A stretch of 64,000 bases of DNA from Flaccisagitta enflata (GCA_965153355.1 OZ231127.1:55738001-55802000); one strand, 5' to 3'; shown: positions 34,599-48,780, counted from the stretch's first letter. Numbers and translations: made by a program. The notes: generated from the sequence alone by a model not told the origin.

Positions 34599-35157
34599 GA
34601 GCAGCGGCTCCGAAGGGGCTGATGACCTACTCTCTCACACATATGGGGAAATTTCTCCTCCTCCTTCTTCTCCTTCTTCTCCTCCTCCATCCCCCCTCTG
34701 GCTTCAAAGCCTAAATTTTAGCCTCGAGACCCCAATTCCAGCCCCAAGGCTCCCATCCTAGCCCCAAGGCTCCAATAGCTGCCCAAAGGCTCCAATCTCA
34801 GTCTCAAGGCTCCAATCTTATCCTCAAGGCTCCAATTGTAGCCCCACAGCTCTCACCCAGGCCTGAAGGCTCCAATCCCAGCCCAGAGGCTCCAATCCTT
34901 ACCTCATGTTTCCAATCCCAGCCTCGTGGCTCAAATCCCAGCCTCGTGGCTCAAATCCCAGCCTCGTGGTTCAAATCCCAGCCTCATGGTTCAAATCCCA
35001 GCCTCATAGCTCAAATCTTAGCCTCAATGCTAAAATCCTCACCCAGCATAGGTCATTGGCTCCTTCAGGGCCGCTGCCCCTCTCACCTTCACATCTAACA
35101 TACACTAACCTAGGGGCAGCGGGTACAGCTGACCATCTTGCGCTTTTGCGACTATTT
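34599..35157 (+). mobile_element. 20-mer foldback, GGCTCAAATCCCAGCCTCGT subtype
   Basis: It starts GAGCAGCGGCTCCGAAGGGG and GATGACCTACTCTCTCACAC. About 15 units follow in one orientation, with three nearly identical copies at 34925-34985. The right end has CATAGGTCATTGGCTCC and GGGCCGCTGCCC; the tail ends GCGCTTTTGCGACTATT. Confidence 0.8.
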
Positions 35158-35208
35158 ATTCTGTATTCTTAATATCTAATGATTTCTTTCCATGCTACAT
35201 CACTTTTT

Positions 35209-35890
35209 GGGCAGCGGCCCCGGAGGGGACAAAGTCTTTTATAACACAGGGGGACTATTGTTCGTCCATCTGTCCGTTTGCTTGTTCGTCCGTCCATCCC
35301 CCATCAGGCCTCTCAGGCCTCAAATCAGGCCTCTCAGGCCTCAAATCTGGCCTCTCAGGCTTGAAATCTGGCCTCTCAAAGCTGGCCTGTCAGGCCTGTC
35401 AGGCCTCGAGTCCAGCCTGTTAGGCTTAAAACCTGGCTTCACAGGCCTCAAATTAGCCCTCTCAGACCTAAAATTAGGCCTCTCAAGCCTTAAATCGGGC
35501 CTCTCAAGCCTTAAATCCAGCCACTCCAACCTCAAATCCAGCCACTCCAGCCTCAAATCCAGCCTCTCAAATCCGGCCTGTCAGGCCTCAAATCTGGCCT
35601 GTCAGGCCTCAAATCTGGCCTGTCAGGCCTCAAATCCGGTTTGTCAGGCATCATGGCCTCAAACCTGGCCTCTCAGGCCTCAAATTAGCCTTGGAAAGAC
35701 TCTTGAAGGCCTTCAATCAGCTGACTATAGCATCTTACCAAGGTTTTCAGGCAGGACAAACAAAAGTCCCCCTGTGTTCTACAGGACTTCATCCCCTTTG
35801 GGGCCGCTGCCCTGCTTCCCCTCACACAAATTCACGATCGTGCAAAGCAGGGCAACGGGTATCGCTGACCACATATTGCCCTTGGGCGAC
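35209..35890 (+). mobile_element. 20-mer foldback, CAGGCCTCAAATCTGGCCTC subtype
   Basis: It starts GGGCAGCGGCCCCGGAGGGG and AACACAGGGGGAC. About 18 units run in one orientation to about 35690. The right end has GTCCCCCTGTGTTCTACAGG and TTTGGGGCCGCTGCCC; the tail has AAGCAGGGCAACGGGTATCG. Confidence 0.8.
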
Positions 35891-35896
35891 CTGTTA

Positions 35897-36433
35897 GGCA
35901 GTGGGCCCAAAGGGCCAATGTCCTGTAGAACACAGGAGGGAATTTCCAGATGTCCGTCCTTCTGTCCGTTTTTCCGTCCTACAGCCCTTCCGTCCATCCT
36001 TCCATCCGTCCTTCCATCCCCCCATTGGCTATCAAGGCCTCAAATTTGCCCTCCCAGCCCTCAATTCAGCCCTCAAATTGGCCTTCCAGCATTCAAATCA
36101 GCCCCCGCCCCCGCCTCAAATCTGCTTTCCAGACCTTCAATTAGCCATCCAAGCATCGGATCAGCTCTCAGTGGCTCAAATTTGCCCTTTAAGCCTCAAA
36201 TTTGCTCTTCAAGCCTTAATTCTGCCCTCCAGCCTTTAAATATGCCTTCAATGGCCTAAATCAGTCATCTAAGGCCAGGAATATACCCCCTCAGGATGTC
36301 TGGAAATTCCCCCTGTGCTCTACAGGACATCGGTCCTTTGAGGCTGCTGCCCTACTCTCACTCCACTTCTTCCCTGGATCACTCCCGGCAGGGCATCGGG
36401 TACCGCTGACCATGTGCGATCCTTGGATGACTA
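35897..36433 (+). mobile_element. 20-mer foldback, CTCAAATTTGCCCTCC subtype
   Basis: It follows the previous element with only a few bases between. It starts GGCAGTGGGCCCAAAGGGCC and TCCTGTAGAACACAGG. The ends share inverted GAATTTCCAGATGTCC and GGATGTCTGGAAATTC. The tail has GCAGGGCATCGGGTACCGCT and GATGACTAG, shared with the copy at 58411. Confidence 0.75.
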
Positions 36434-36980
36434 GTTATCTTCAGTCATCAATTTGCTCTATATAGAACACAAAAAAGATCCCATGTATAAAGCTTAGAGT
36501 AAGAGCTTTGGATCGGTCTAAAAGTGCTATGGATAGGACTCATAAACTTGAGATAGGTCTCATTTTTCAGCAATTGAAGATGGGAAAAACTAGTGAAGTC
36601 ACCGCATCACCTTCTACTCTCTTAAAAGCTGGGTGAAACTGCATGCAGTTAAAATCAGTTTTTAGTGGTCCTCTGTAACAAAAGCTCACAGAAACAGGGT
36701 CGGACACCCGAGCAAAAAGTAGTCACTTGTAGGTGGGAACTGGAAAGGGGCAGAAGCTGACTATGACTATTTTTTTTTTGTTGGAACAATTATATATGCA
36801 AATATCATGTATCGATATCAACTCAACCCTGTTTGCTCACATCTGAAGTGAATAAGGCAGGAAATGCGGCGAACAAGTAGTCGCTAGCGAGTGGGCAGGG
36901 GTAATAATGCGGGTTGGCAAGGGTAGAACGAGGGACCGCAAGTTGGTGGGGCCCGCGGGGGCTGTAATGAGTAGCAGGCA
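36434..36980. other. Unassigned unique sequence
   Basis: Near 36880-36900 CTAGCGAGTGGGCAGGGG resembles the inner part of a hairpin-ended repeat. Nothing else is supported. Confidence 0.35.
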
Positions 36981-38088
36981 GGTTTGTGACTAGAAATCGT
37001 TGGAACCCTTAAGTTTGGGAGATGTGCGCCCCACTTCATAGTATATTGCACCAAAAAAAATTTGGAGGTTGTCCGATGTCGGGAAGATGGCGCCGCCACC
37101 CCCCCCCCCTGAGTGAAGTGGTGATGATGGTCCAAATCTTGTTTTTTAGGTCATTTTGACCTCAAAATTGGGCCACTTTGCCTCAGAAAATAGACAAAAA
37201 ATCCATGAGATTATAAAACTAGAGCTCAAGAGCTAACCAGTGGTGCAATCCGCATGTTTCTATTATTTTTCGTTAGGATCTGAGAGCATTTTAAAGATGA
37301 AAGGGTATGAAGTGAAAATTGCAACCTCAATTTCAGTGGCAGTTTTGACATTTTTCACGAATTTCAATGTTTCTCGGCTTTGGATGGACCAATCTGCTTA
37401 ATATTGGTGATCAAATTGAAGAGTTTTTCCTGCTCTAGCTGATGGTAAAATTTTTTTTATCAATATATCCCCAAAATTTTTCAGAGATTGTAGAAGCAGG
37501 TGCAAAAAAATCGATTTTTTTTTTGCAAATTGGGCAATTTTGGATGAAAAATTTGGCTACTTCCAATTTTAGAAAGCAATTAAAATCCATGAGCAAAATA
37601 AAGTACTGCTCCAGCGCTAATTAGTGGTGCAATCTGTATATCAACATGTTTTTGCATTTAAATCTTATAGAACCTCGAAGATTCAAGGGTATGTCAAAAT
37701 GAGAATTTTTAGGTATTTTGGCCAGTTTGGCCTCAATTTTAAGCCTATTTGCTGTGGAAATCAATAAAAACTCAAAGAGATTATTTGGAAAAAAGTCGAA
37801 GAGACGAAGTCCCTTCGGTCTTTTTGAGTCCTGCAGAGAAAAACTGATTTCCCTTTGTTTTATGAAGCGCTTGAGCAAGTTGATACATTTTGGGGGCAGA
37901 ATGAGACTACGCATGAAATTAATAGCTAAGAAAGAGCTAATTCTCCTCTTTCAGGTGACGCCAAGCAGAATTCTGTGCGATCGATAGTTTGGAGCTATGA
38001 TTTTTTAAATCTTTTTTTATTTTTTCGCATTTTTCGCATTTTTCCCAAAAACGCGGAATCGAGTTAGTTGAAGACTTTCCCTCTCTTG

Positions 38089-38100
<12 letters not shown>

Positions 38101-38184
<84 letters not shown>

Positions 38185-38221
38185 TGCTCTGTCTCTGTCT
38201 CTCTCACTTGCTCTGTCTCTG

Positions 38222-38319
<98 letters not shown>

Positions 38320-38325
38320 ACTCTC
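38101..38325. repeat. (CT)n microsatellite with an internal duplication
   Basis: Two long CT blocks are separated by two copies of a CACTTGCTCTGTCTCTGTCT unit. Confidence 0.95.
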
Positions 38326-38711
38326 TTTTCCTCTCTCATTTTCTCGAGCAGCATTTACGACTTTTTTTCTACGGCGATTAGCCGCCCTTATTGGTAAAAA
38401 TAGAGCTCAAGAGCTAATCAGTGGTGCAATCCGCATGTTTCTATCATTTTTTGTTTAGATTTAAGAGCATTTTAAAGATGCATTCAGAATTTTAGTGGAA
38501 ATTTTGACACATTTCAGGTTTTCTATGATATATCGCTGCTTTGAATAGGCCTATCGGGAAAAAATTGGAATCATGATGTGGCATGTCATGTCAGTATGTT
38601 TTGGCATCTCAATTTGACAGAACTAGAAAGATCAGGGTGTGTGGTATAATTACCATATTTGTTAATTTGTTAATTTTTGCTATATTCACTTCAACATTCA
38701 GCCACCAAAGT

Positions 38712-38860
38712 ATCGTTGCGAACGGGTGGGCAAGGGCGTCTAACCCCCATTGACACCCTAACCCCCCCCCACGCACACACTCAAACATACTAAAACAAGT
38801 GACAAGTCACAATACTGTTGCGGACGAGTAGGCAGGGGCAGCCAACCCCTATCCACACTC
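38712..38860 (+). repeat. Two partial hairpin-ended short repeats
   Basis: GTTGCGAACGGGTGGGCAAG (38714) and GTTGCGGACGAGTAGGCAGG (38817) are two copies of the 5' part, about 100 bp apart. Both lack the 3' hairpin. Confidence 0.6.
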
Positions 38861-39415
38861 AACGCCCAATTTGCAAAAAAATCAATCTTTTTTGCATGTG
38901 CTTCTACAATCTTAACATAAAGTTTGCGGAAATATTGATCCAAAATTTTTTTACCATCAGCTAGAGCAGAAAAAACTCTTTAATTTGATCACCAATTTTA
39001 AGCAAATTGGTCCATCCAAAGCAGAGAGATATTGAAATTTGTGAAACATGTCAAAATTGCCACAGAAATTAAGGCTGCAATTTTCCCTTCATACCTTTTC
39101 ATCTTTGAAATACTCTCAAATCTAAACAAAAAATGATAGGAACATGTGAATTGCACCACTAGTTGGCTCTTAAACTCTAGTTTTATAATCTCATGGATTA
39201 TTTGTCATTTTTCTATGGCAAAGTGGCCCAGTTTTGAGGTCAAAATGACCGAAAAAACAAGATTTGTACCACTATCACCACTTTACTCAGGAGGGGGGGG
39301 TAACGGCGCCATCTTCCCGACATTGGACGACCTCCAAATTTTTTTTTGTGCTTTATACCATGAAATGGTGCGCACATCTCCTGAACTTAAAGGCTCTGAC
39401 CATTTTTTGTCATGA

Positions 39416-39589
39416 ACCCCCGTGCTAGTAATGAGTCTGGGCTGGGGTCGAAATGCTACAAATTCGTAAATCAGCCGATTTTGCATAATCCATAATTTCG
39501 CGTCACCATCCTTCTGACCTACCTACCTACCTTTCTACGGACACACCCTCTTACTCTGCTTATAGAGTAGCTATACAAGCAACTAAAAA
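39416..39589 (+). repeat. Hairpin-ended short repeat, diverged
   Basis: It has AGTCTGGGCTGGGGTCGAAA and TACCTACCTACC tetramers and ends TATAGAGTAGCTATACAAGC and AACTAAAAA. It sits flush against the right end of the large foldback. Confidence 0.5.
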
Positions 39590-39705
39590 TCAATCTCTGC
39601 TTCTGTCTCATACAATTACGGTTGAAATTCTCCCAGGCATCGTCACTCAATCCTAAATCCTTATATGTACTGCCGTTCATTCTGATTCTGTTTTCCCTTT
39701 CTGAG

Positions 39706-39708
<3 letters not shown>

Positions 39709-39773
<65 letters not shown>
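39709..39773. repeat. (GA)n microsatellite
   Basis: This is a pure GA tract. Confidence 0.95.
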
Positions 39774-39776
<3 letters not shown>

Positions 39777-40190
39777 AATATACAGAAATATCTTGGAATA
39801 GAGTCACCGAGTCACCGATACACCGGGACACAGCCAGACAGTGACAGACAGCCAGACTAGAAACAGATGGATAGATAGGCAAATATGTCGGTAAAGAGTG
39901 GGACAGTTAAACAGACAAACATATCTAGGAAAATAAAAAAGCAACGGAAGGCAGAGGCAGAAAGGCGAACTGCCGAAGGAAAAATAAGTTAACAGAAAAG
40001 AGAAAGAGGGACATGGAGTGCCAGTGTGCGGATCAGATTAAAACAATTCAAGGAACAAAAAAGCAATCAGATAAAAACAGAATCGACGCCATTCAGTTTT
40101 GACTCAAGAGGTCATTTTTGTTTCCCCCAACGACAGCTTTTTTCTGTGTTTCCTTATTGGTTTATTTCTTCTCTTTCTTTCATCTTTTGT
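39774..40190. other. Unassigned sequence with degenerate purine repeats
   Basis: CAGACAG and CACCGAGTCACCGA phrases occur. No gene is supported. Confidence 0.35.
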
Positions 40191-40295
40191 TGTTGTTGTT
40201 TTTGTTTGTTTGTTTGTTTGTTTGTTTATGTGTTGTTTTTTTTTTTGTTTTTTTTGTTTTTGTTTTTGTTTTTTGTTTTTTGTTTTTGTTTTTGC
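40189..40295. repeat. (TTTG)n/(TTTTTG)n microsatellite
   Basis: TTG, TTTG and TTTTTG units alternate. Confidence 0.9.
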
Positions 40296-40542
40296 CTTTC
40301 TCTTCCTTACACTCTTTCCATTTCTTTCTCTCTTCTTTTCCCTATCTCATCTGTTCTTCTCCACATAACTGTTTGTTTACTTGGCTCGTGAGTTTGGATA
40401 CATCAAATTAAATCATTTGTCTACCGAATGAGATCTTTGTATAATAGCCTGTACCGATAATACTCAACCCATTTGAATTAAAACCTGAATTCCTTGGGCA
40501 GATCATTATTGACATAATTTCTTGTTTTGAAAGTTTTTAGTC

Positions 40543-40645
40543 GCGTGCAGGCGACTCTACACCCCGCTATTGCCATCCGTCCATCGGTCGGTCGGTCCTA
40601 AGTCATTCAAAGTCACTCGAAGTCATTTTAAGTCAATCTGTAAGT
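40543..40645 (-). repeat. Hairpin-ended short repeat, AAGTCATT subtype, partial
   Basis: The hairpin AGTCGCGTGCAGGCGACT is followed by CTACACCCCGC, a GGTCGGTCGGTCC tract and AAGTCATTCAAAGTCACTCG. The far end is missing. Confidence 0.6.
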
Positions 40646-40778
40646 TCTTGTTTTGAAAGTTTTTCTGGTAGAGCCTAACCTTTCAAGAGCATACCATGAG
40701 TCCATGGAAACCAGAAATTTCCAGTTTATGACAGCAGATTTAAATTTGCTTGAATAAATGACTATTGAAAGTGTTTTT

Positions 40779-40935
40779 AGTCGCAGACACCCGACCCTAT
40801 ACCTTACTACGTTGGTGAGTCGGTTAGTCGATTGGTCTGTTGGTCAGAATCATTGTTGAATTGCCAGCGGTTTCTGTATTACTGCCCCTGCCCACCCGTC
40901 CGTCACTGAGGGTCTGTGTATAAGACCTTGTTTTT
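40779..40935 (-). repeat. Hairpin-ended short repeat
   Basis: It starts AGTCGCAGACACCCGACCC, has GGTTAGTCGATTGGTCTGTT and CCCCTGCCCACCCGTCCGTC, and ends GTATAAGACCTTGTT. Confidence 0.65.
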
Positions 40936-40983
40936 AAGGTTCTTTCGGATTATTGTTGAAATTCATTTTAAAGATTTTGAAAA

Positions 40984-41829
40984 AGTCACAAAAGCGTTAG
41001 ATGGTCAGCGGTACCCAATGCCCCTAATTTAGTGTAAGTGGGGAGATAGTGAGAGGGGCAGCAGTCCCAAAAAGGCCGATGACCTATACATGGGTACAAA
41101 AGGGGATTATGGAGCAATTATAGTCTAAGGGGTCAATTTGGACTACAAGGTTGATATTTTTGCTTCAAATGGATTTTGAGGCTGTGATTAAAGCTTTGTG
41201 ACTGGGATTTGGGCTTTGAGATTGGGAATCGAACCTCAAGGCTGGTCTACGGGCCTCAAGGCCAGGATTTGGGTCGTAGGGGAGGAATTTGGGTCTTGGG
41301 GGTAGGATTCGGTCATCAGGGCTGGGATTTGAGTTTTGAAGCCAGGATTAAGACCTCAAAGCTGGGATTTTGGTCTTAGGGTAATTTGGAGGGTTGGGTT
41401 GTTGTTGGGGTGTCCGAGGTGGTGATTAAGGGGGTACTTGGGGTGACTTGGTGGTTGTTGGGTCAAATTTTCCTTTGGTATATCCAAATCTCACTATATG
41501 AGGCTGAGATTTGGGTTTGGAGGCTGGAATCAGGGTCTCAAGGCTGGAATTTGGGCTTCAAGGCTGGAATTTGGGCCTTAGTGGTGGAAATTTTGGGACT
41601 TGGGTTTTAAGGTTAGAATTCGGCCAAAAGGCATAGATTTGAGCCTGGATTCTGGAAGTTGGGCTCCACGGCTGGCATTTGGGCTTTGAGACTCGGATTT
41701 GGGCTTTGGGGCTGATATTTGAGTTGGGGGAGAGGGAGACAGAGAATAAGGAGAAGGAGATGGAGGGGAAGGCGAAATATCCCCATATGTGAAAGCATAG
41801 GTCATCGGCCCTTTTGAGGCCATTGCCCA
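40984..41829 (-). mobile_element. 20-mer foldback, first of a tandem pair
   Basis: The reversed tail AGTCACAAAAGCGTTAGATG and CAGCGGTACCCAATGCCCC is followed by GGGGCAGCAGTCCCAAAAAG and GATGACCTATACATG. Units such as CTCAAGGCTGGGATTTGGGC run to about 41730. The right end has CATAGGTCATCGGCCCTTTT and GCCATTGCCC. Confidence 0.75.
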
Positions 41830-42542
41830 ATAGTCGCAAAAGCGTTAGATGGTCAGCAGTACCCATTGCCCCTATGTTAGTGTATGTGAGTGTGAGGTGG
41901 TTAGAGGGGCAGCGGCCCCGAAGGGGCCGATGACCTATGCTGTTTTTATTTGGGCCTCAAGGATGGAATTAGGGCCTGGAGGCTGGGATTGGGGCCTTGA
42001 GGCTTGGATTAGGGCCTTGAGGCTGGGATTTGAGCTTCGAGGCTATGATTTCAGCTTCAAAGCTGAGATTTGAGCTTCGAGGCCGGGATTTGAGCTTTGA
42101 GGTTGGGATTTGAGCTCCGGGGCAGGGATTTGAGCTTGGAAGCTGGTATTTGAGCTTCGAGGCTCAGATTTGAGCTTCAAGGCTGGGATTTGTGTCTTGA
42201 GACTGGGATTTGAGCTTAAGGGCTGGGATTTGAGCCTCGAGGCTGGGATTTTAGCCTGGAGACTGAGATTTGAGCCTCAAGGCTGGGATTTGAGCTTCAA
42301 AGCGGGGATTTGAGCCAAAAGATTGGAATATGAGCGATGAAGCTGGGATTTAAGCCATAAGGTTGGAATTTGAGCCCTGAGCCTGGGATTCAAGCTCGAG
42401 ACTGGATTTGGGCTTTGGGGCTGATATTTGAGTTGGGGGAGAGGGAGACAGAGAATAAGGAGAAGGAGATAGAGGGGAAGGCGAAATATCCCCATATGTG
42501 AAAGCATAGGTCATCGGCCCTTTTGAGGCCGCTGCCCAAAAA
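41830..42542 (-). mobile_element. 20-mer foldback, second of a tandem pair
   Basis: It begins with the reversed tail ATAGTCGCAAAAGCGTTAGA directly after the previous copy. Ends GGGGCAGCGGCCCCGAAGGG (41907) and GCCGCTGCCCAAAAA (42530) enclose about 22 units of the type CTTCGAGGCTGGGATTTGAG. Confidence 0.8.
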
Positions 42543-44687
<2,145 letters not shown>

Positions 44688-44942
44688 GGGCAGTGGTCCC
44701 AAAGGGAACGAAATCCTGTAGAACACAGAGGAGAGCTACCTAGGAGCTTAATAGGTGGTGAATTAGGGGCTTAGGGTCAGTGTGATGGTGGAAGGTGGTG
44801 GTTATGGGTGGATAGACCTAGGAGCTCGATAGGTGGTAGATTAGGGCCAGTGTGCACCTGCCTTCCCCCCTTCCCTAAACACAATAAACCACTCAAGCAG
44901 CGCTTGGGTACCGCTGACCATACATACTGCCTTTGGGCTGCT
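44688..44942 (+). mobile_element. Truncated 20-mer foldback
   Basis: The left end GGGCAGTGGTCCCAAAGGGA and TCCTGTAGAACACAGAGG and the tail CACTCAAGCAGCGCTTGGGT with ACCGCTGACCA are present. The right inverted end and the 20-mers are absent, replaced by two copies of a TAGGAGCT(T/C)(A/G)ATAGGTGGT phrase. Confidence 0.6.
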
Positions 44943-45291
44943 ATTATTTCTTGTTTAAATTTTCTCGGTTTCTAAAGTTCCTATATCTCTCTCTCCGCCT
45001 CACCTATCATAAACTACGACGAGGTAAAGGCTATCCCGCGGCCAATCGCTCAGATGGAAGACGGGGATCCCAGCAGGCATTTGTGATTGATGACGAGTCC
45101 GGGATGAGAAAAAGACGACAATGAATGACGGAAGCGGAAAAGTGTAGTTCATGTTTCACAATATTTGCAGTAAGAACATAAGAAATTGAATGGCAACCAG
45201 ATTATGATATTCTTTCGAAATTAACTCGAATGTTTGTGTACCACAATAGCAAACAGAATGATTTTTTGCACATTGTGTGTTTTGACCAAAT

Positions 45292-45525
45292 TACTATCTT
45301 GCTAATAAGTATATCACCGTCTGAAAAGAAGCATCAATTTTAGGAGAGAGTTACTTTTAAATAAATAAAGCTACAATTACCAGACTGGACGCATTTCAAA
45401 GAATTAAAACAAATGTTTAAAATGAGACAAATCTGGTAATTGTAGCTTTATTTGTTTAGAAGCAACACTTTTTCAAAGTAGATGTTTTTTTTTCAGATGG
45501 TGATATATTTATTAGCAAGATAGTA
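45292..45525. mobile_element. Small palindromic MITE, 234 bp
   Basis: The ends are TACTATCTTGCTAATAA (45292) and TTATTAGCAAGATAGTA (to 45525). The arms match again at AATAAAGCTACAATTACCAG and CTGGTAATTGTAGCTTTATT around a short loop near 45412. No clear target duplication is seen. Confidence 0.75.
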
Positions 45526-46195
45526 TGTCAACCTGTCAACCCATGAAATCTCTGTAATCTACGGAGTCTCTCTGTCGCCTTGTTGTCATTTAAGGGTTGT
45601 TTTGCATGAAATGCTTGATTTGCCAATTTTAAAACTGCATCTGTTCATGAGTCGTATATGTCATCAGTGTCGTCTTTGACGTCGTCTACTATATGGCACA
45701 TGAAAATATCAACATCTACAAAGAAGGAATAACCAAGAAGAAAACTTTTTCAAAATTAAAAGAAAGTGCTATTACTAGAACAGGTCCCATCTTAAGGTAT
45801 TCAAACTCTGTCAACTGTGACCAATTTGGGATTCAATATATTCAGAACCACTCATTTTCCAGAGCTGTACATATTGATAGAAATGTACTTATTTATTCAT
45901 AGGCAAGATAGTACACCATGGTCATCCTCGTTGTCGTTGTCCATCTCCTTCTCGTCATCATTGTCATGGTCATGGTTATCGTTACCATCGTCGTCATCGT
46001 CGTGTCAGTGATGAATGTTTCCACTTTAAAAAGTCGTCGCTGACGCGATACCAGTGAAAGCCAAGCTGATGTAAGATGCAAATGTTTTTCGCCTCCCAGA
46101 TGAGAATCGAGTCATAAATTCTTTGATGGCGTGTTTCAGATGATGAGAACCTCCAAGACCGGAATGCCAGACAAAATGAGAGAAAAAAAACAAGA
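45526..46195. other. Unique sequence with GTC/ATC triplets
   Basis: Degenerate GTC/ATC triplets lie at about 45915-46005. The 69-codon frame from 45693 has no recognisable domain. Confidence 0.35.
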
Positions 46196-46196
46196 A

Positions 46197-46259
<63 letters not shown>
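46197..46259. repeat. (GA)n microsatellite
   Basis: This is a pure GA tract. Confidence 0.95.
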
Positions 46260-46261
<2 letters not shown>

Positions 46262-46359
46262 TTCCTTTCTGTCTGTCTTTCACCTTCCCTTTTGTTCCCT
46301 CATTCTTTCTTTATTACAGTTGAACTTCACGGCAAGGGACAAGGCAAAATGATGTCATA

Positions 46360-46556
46360 AAGTGAAGCTGCCTTATCATTACTTGATTACTACTAGTTAT
46401 TGCGAATTTGAAAATAACTACAGTACAGAATAGCGGGACCCGCTAAAGAGGCATGCCCACTTACAATGTGTAGTCCCATCGAAGATTCTGTACTGTGGTT
46501 ATTTTCAAATTCGCAATAACTTGTAGTAATCAAGTAATGATAAGGCAGCTTCACTT
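46360..46556. mobile_element. Small palindromic MITE, 197 bp
   Basis: Arms of about 72 bp are nearly perfect inverted copies, from AAGTGAAGCTGCCTTATCAT to ATGATAAGGCAGCTTCACTT, around a spacer of about 50 bp with GCGGGACCCGC. A TAAGTGAAGCTGC-like fragment also occurs near 49589 (TATAGTGAAGCTGC). Confidence 0.8.
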
Positions 46557-46889
46557 ACCCAGTGCGAAAAGTGGGAAACACCCTCAAATTGGCTTATCAT
46601 CGTCCAAAGGGACAAAAAGTTAAAACGCACAGACAACTGAGACAAGCACACCATTTAATTGTAGAATAAACAGATTCATTGTGAGTGAAAAAAAAGGATG
46701 ATAAATGATGAAATACATACTACCGAAGGGGGTGCCACAGAAACACATTTTCATTTACATGAAGACACATCTGTAAGTCCTCTCGAGTTTCAAACATGAA
46801 ACTGAAATTTTTCTCAATAAATCTTTTCGGCGTTGTTGCAAAATCATCAAAAATAATGTCTTGGGTGTATACGGGTAGAAAACGAAATT

Positions 46890-46892
<3 letters not shown>

Positions 46893-46980
<88 letters not shown>
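46893..46980. repeat. (GA)n microsatellite
   Basis: This is a pure GA tract of about 43 units. Confidence 0.95.
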
Positions 46981-46982
<2 letters not shown>

Positions 46983-47980
46983 GGATGGGAAAAAATGATG
47001 GCAAAAGACGCTTACAAAATGAAAGGTAAAAAGAGAGACGAAGAAGACAACAGACCTAGATACTAAAGAACTTAAGATGACAGAGATTTCCAGGATAATC
47101 CATAACTAACCTCAGGCTTATTAACAGAGGAAAGTGGGTAGAGTCAAAGTCAGGATCAAAGACAGAAACAACAACGTCAGGAGAAGGAGAAGGAGATGAA
47201 GGAGGAGGAGGAGGAGGAGGAGGAGGAGGAGGAGGAGCAGAGGATCTTTTCAGATGGAGATATTCATTGGAAATATCAGTTTTATAGATATAAGCATCAA
47301 GGGGAAGGACAAACAAAGATAGCAAACCAAAGTGTCGTGCGAGCCAAAGTAGGAAACAAGTAATCATCATGATTTTATCAAAGAGGACCACCATATACAC
47401 TTTTTTAAGAACAATAAAAATGTTCTTTAATACCTAAAATCAATAGAGCAAAAAAAAAGAAACAAAAGAGGCCAACAAAAAAAAGCATTGTATTTCACTC
47501 GAAGGATAAAGATGCAAAACTTTGCATATTTAGCACCAGTTACCAACAAACTGGAGAAATTTGAAAAAAATGTTGGAGCAAGAGACCGAATGACAATCAG
47601 CGCATGCGCGCACGAACGGACGGCAAAGTGGCAAGAGTGGTTTATCTTACAATAGTCACGCACAAGCATGAAGTAGATACATTATCATGCAGACACAGTG
47701 ACGCAGTATCTTAAAGGAGAACCTATCTATAGAAACGAGTGCACTCGATGAAAAACTGCCGAGGTTTTCGTGCCAGTTGGTCGTAATAACATTTCCCGCT
47801 TTAGTAATAACTTTTTTCTGTTGATTTTTTCTCGGTCCATCTGATCTTCTTCCATACTTTTTTTTTCCTTCTTTCGTAATCCTTTCCTCCTTTTCCTTAA
47901 ATCTCCTTTCCTCCTTCTTTTCTTTCGTCTTTCTCTCTCACATTTGTTCGTTACATTCTCTCTTCTGCTCCTCCTTTCTA
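46981..47980. other. Unique sequence with a (GGA)n run
   Basis: A (GGA)n tract lies at 47195-47236 after GGAGAAGGAGAAGG. The minus-strand frame 47056-47400 contains a Pro run encoded by it and has no other recognisable feature. Confidence 0.4.
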
Positions 47981-47984
47981 GCCT

Positions 47985-48160
47985 CCTTCCTCTTTCCTTC
48001 CTTTCAACCTTTCTTCCCTCGTTCCTTCCTTCCTTCCTTCCTTCCTTCCTTCCTTCCTTCCTTCCTTCCTTCCTGCCTTCCCTCCTTCCTCCCTTCCTCC
48101 CTTCCTTCTTCCCTTCCTTCATTTCTTCCTTGTTTCTTGCTTCCTCTCTTTTTGACACGA
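47985..48160. repeat. (CCTT)n microsatellite
   Basis: CCTT units are near-perfect from 48022 to 48075 and degenerate on both sides. Confidence 0.95.
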
Positions 48161-48670
48161 ACTTTTGAGGGAAAGCTGAGGTATTTTACAATGTAGGATG
48201 AATTGTTGCACACATCACAATGTATATCTATGTCAAATTATGAGCTTAAAAGCATCTCTTGATAATCAAATCACATTGAATTAAAGCTGGAAAATGAAGG
48301 TATCCAATAACACTTTGCCTACACATTCTTTATTTTCTGAAGTCGAAATTCTAAGGAGGCCCAACACAGGGCAAAATAGAAATCAGTAAAAATCTTCGAT
48401 AATTAATTAATTATTCTTCAGTAATACTGGCTGAGTCTCGCTGAGTCTCGCTAAGTAGATGCAAATTTTGCTCACAAATGTTATGTATGACTCATCTCAA
48501 TCACTTTAATTTATTTGTCTTTTCCATTTTTACTCATGAATGATTTCCCTTTTGACCCCAGTTGAAACCCCAAATATTGCTTTCGGAGGCACGATGACTT
48601 GCTCAACCATGTGTAGAAGGCCGGCTATTTTGTATAGTTGTAATTTGTGTAACTCTACGTCTCTCCGTCT
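48161..48670. other. Unassigned unique sequence
   Basis: GCTGAGTCTC occurs twice near 48431. Nothing else is seen. Confidence 0.35.
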
Positions 48671-48679
48671 ATTCTTTCT

Positions 48680-48698
48680 TTGTTTCTTCCTTTCTTTC

Positions 48699-48780
<82 letters not shown>

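Larger units (their letters stand above)
36984..39415. mobile_element. Large foldback element related to 1870-4507
   Basis: The left arm (36984 to about 37620) is mirrored by 38870-39415. Paired motifs include GGAAGATGGCGCC with GGCGCCATCTTCCC and TTGGAGGTTGTCCGATGTCG with its inverse. Inner sequence such as GTGGTGCAATCCGCATGTTT is shared with palindrome 1 at 2083-3063. The centre is disrupted by a (CT)n tract (38101-38325) and a partial hairpin-ended repeat (38712-38860). Confidence 0.7.

Noticed and set aside
34925-34990. Pol III B-box-like GGTTCAAATCC in the 20-mers
   Set aside because: It is the 20-mer core with one base changed; there is no A box at tRNA spacing.
35192-36259. A 355-codon frame with Leu/Ser/Lys repeats (SGLKSSHSNLKSS-like)
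   Set aside because: It is a translation of the 20-mer arms of two adjacent foldbacks.
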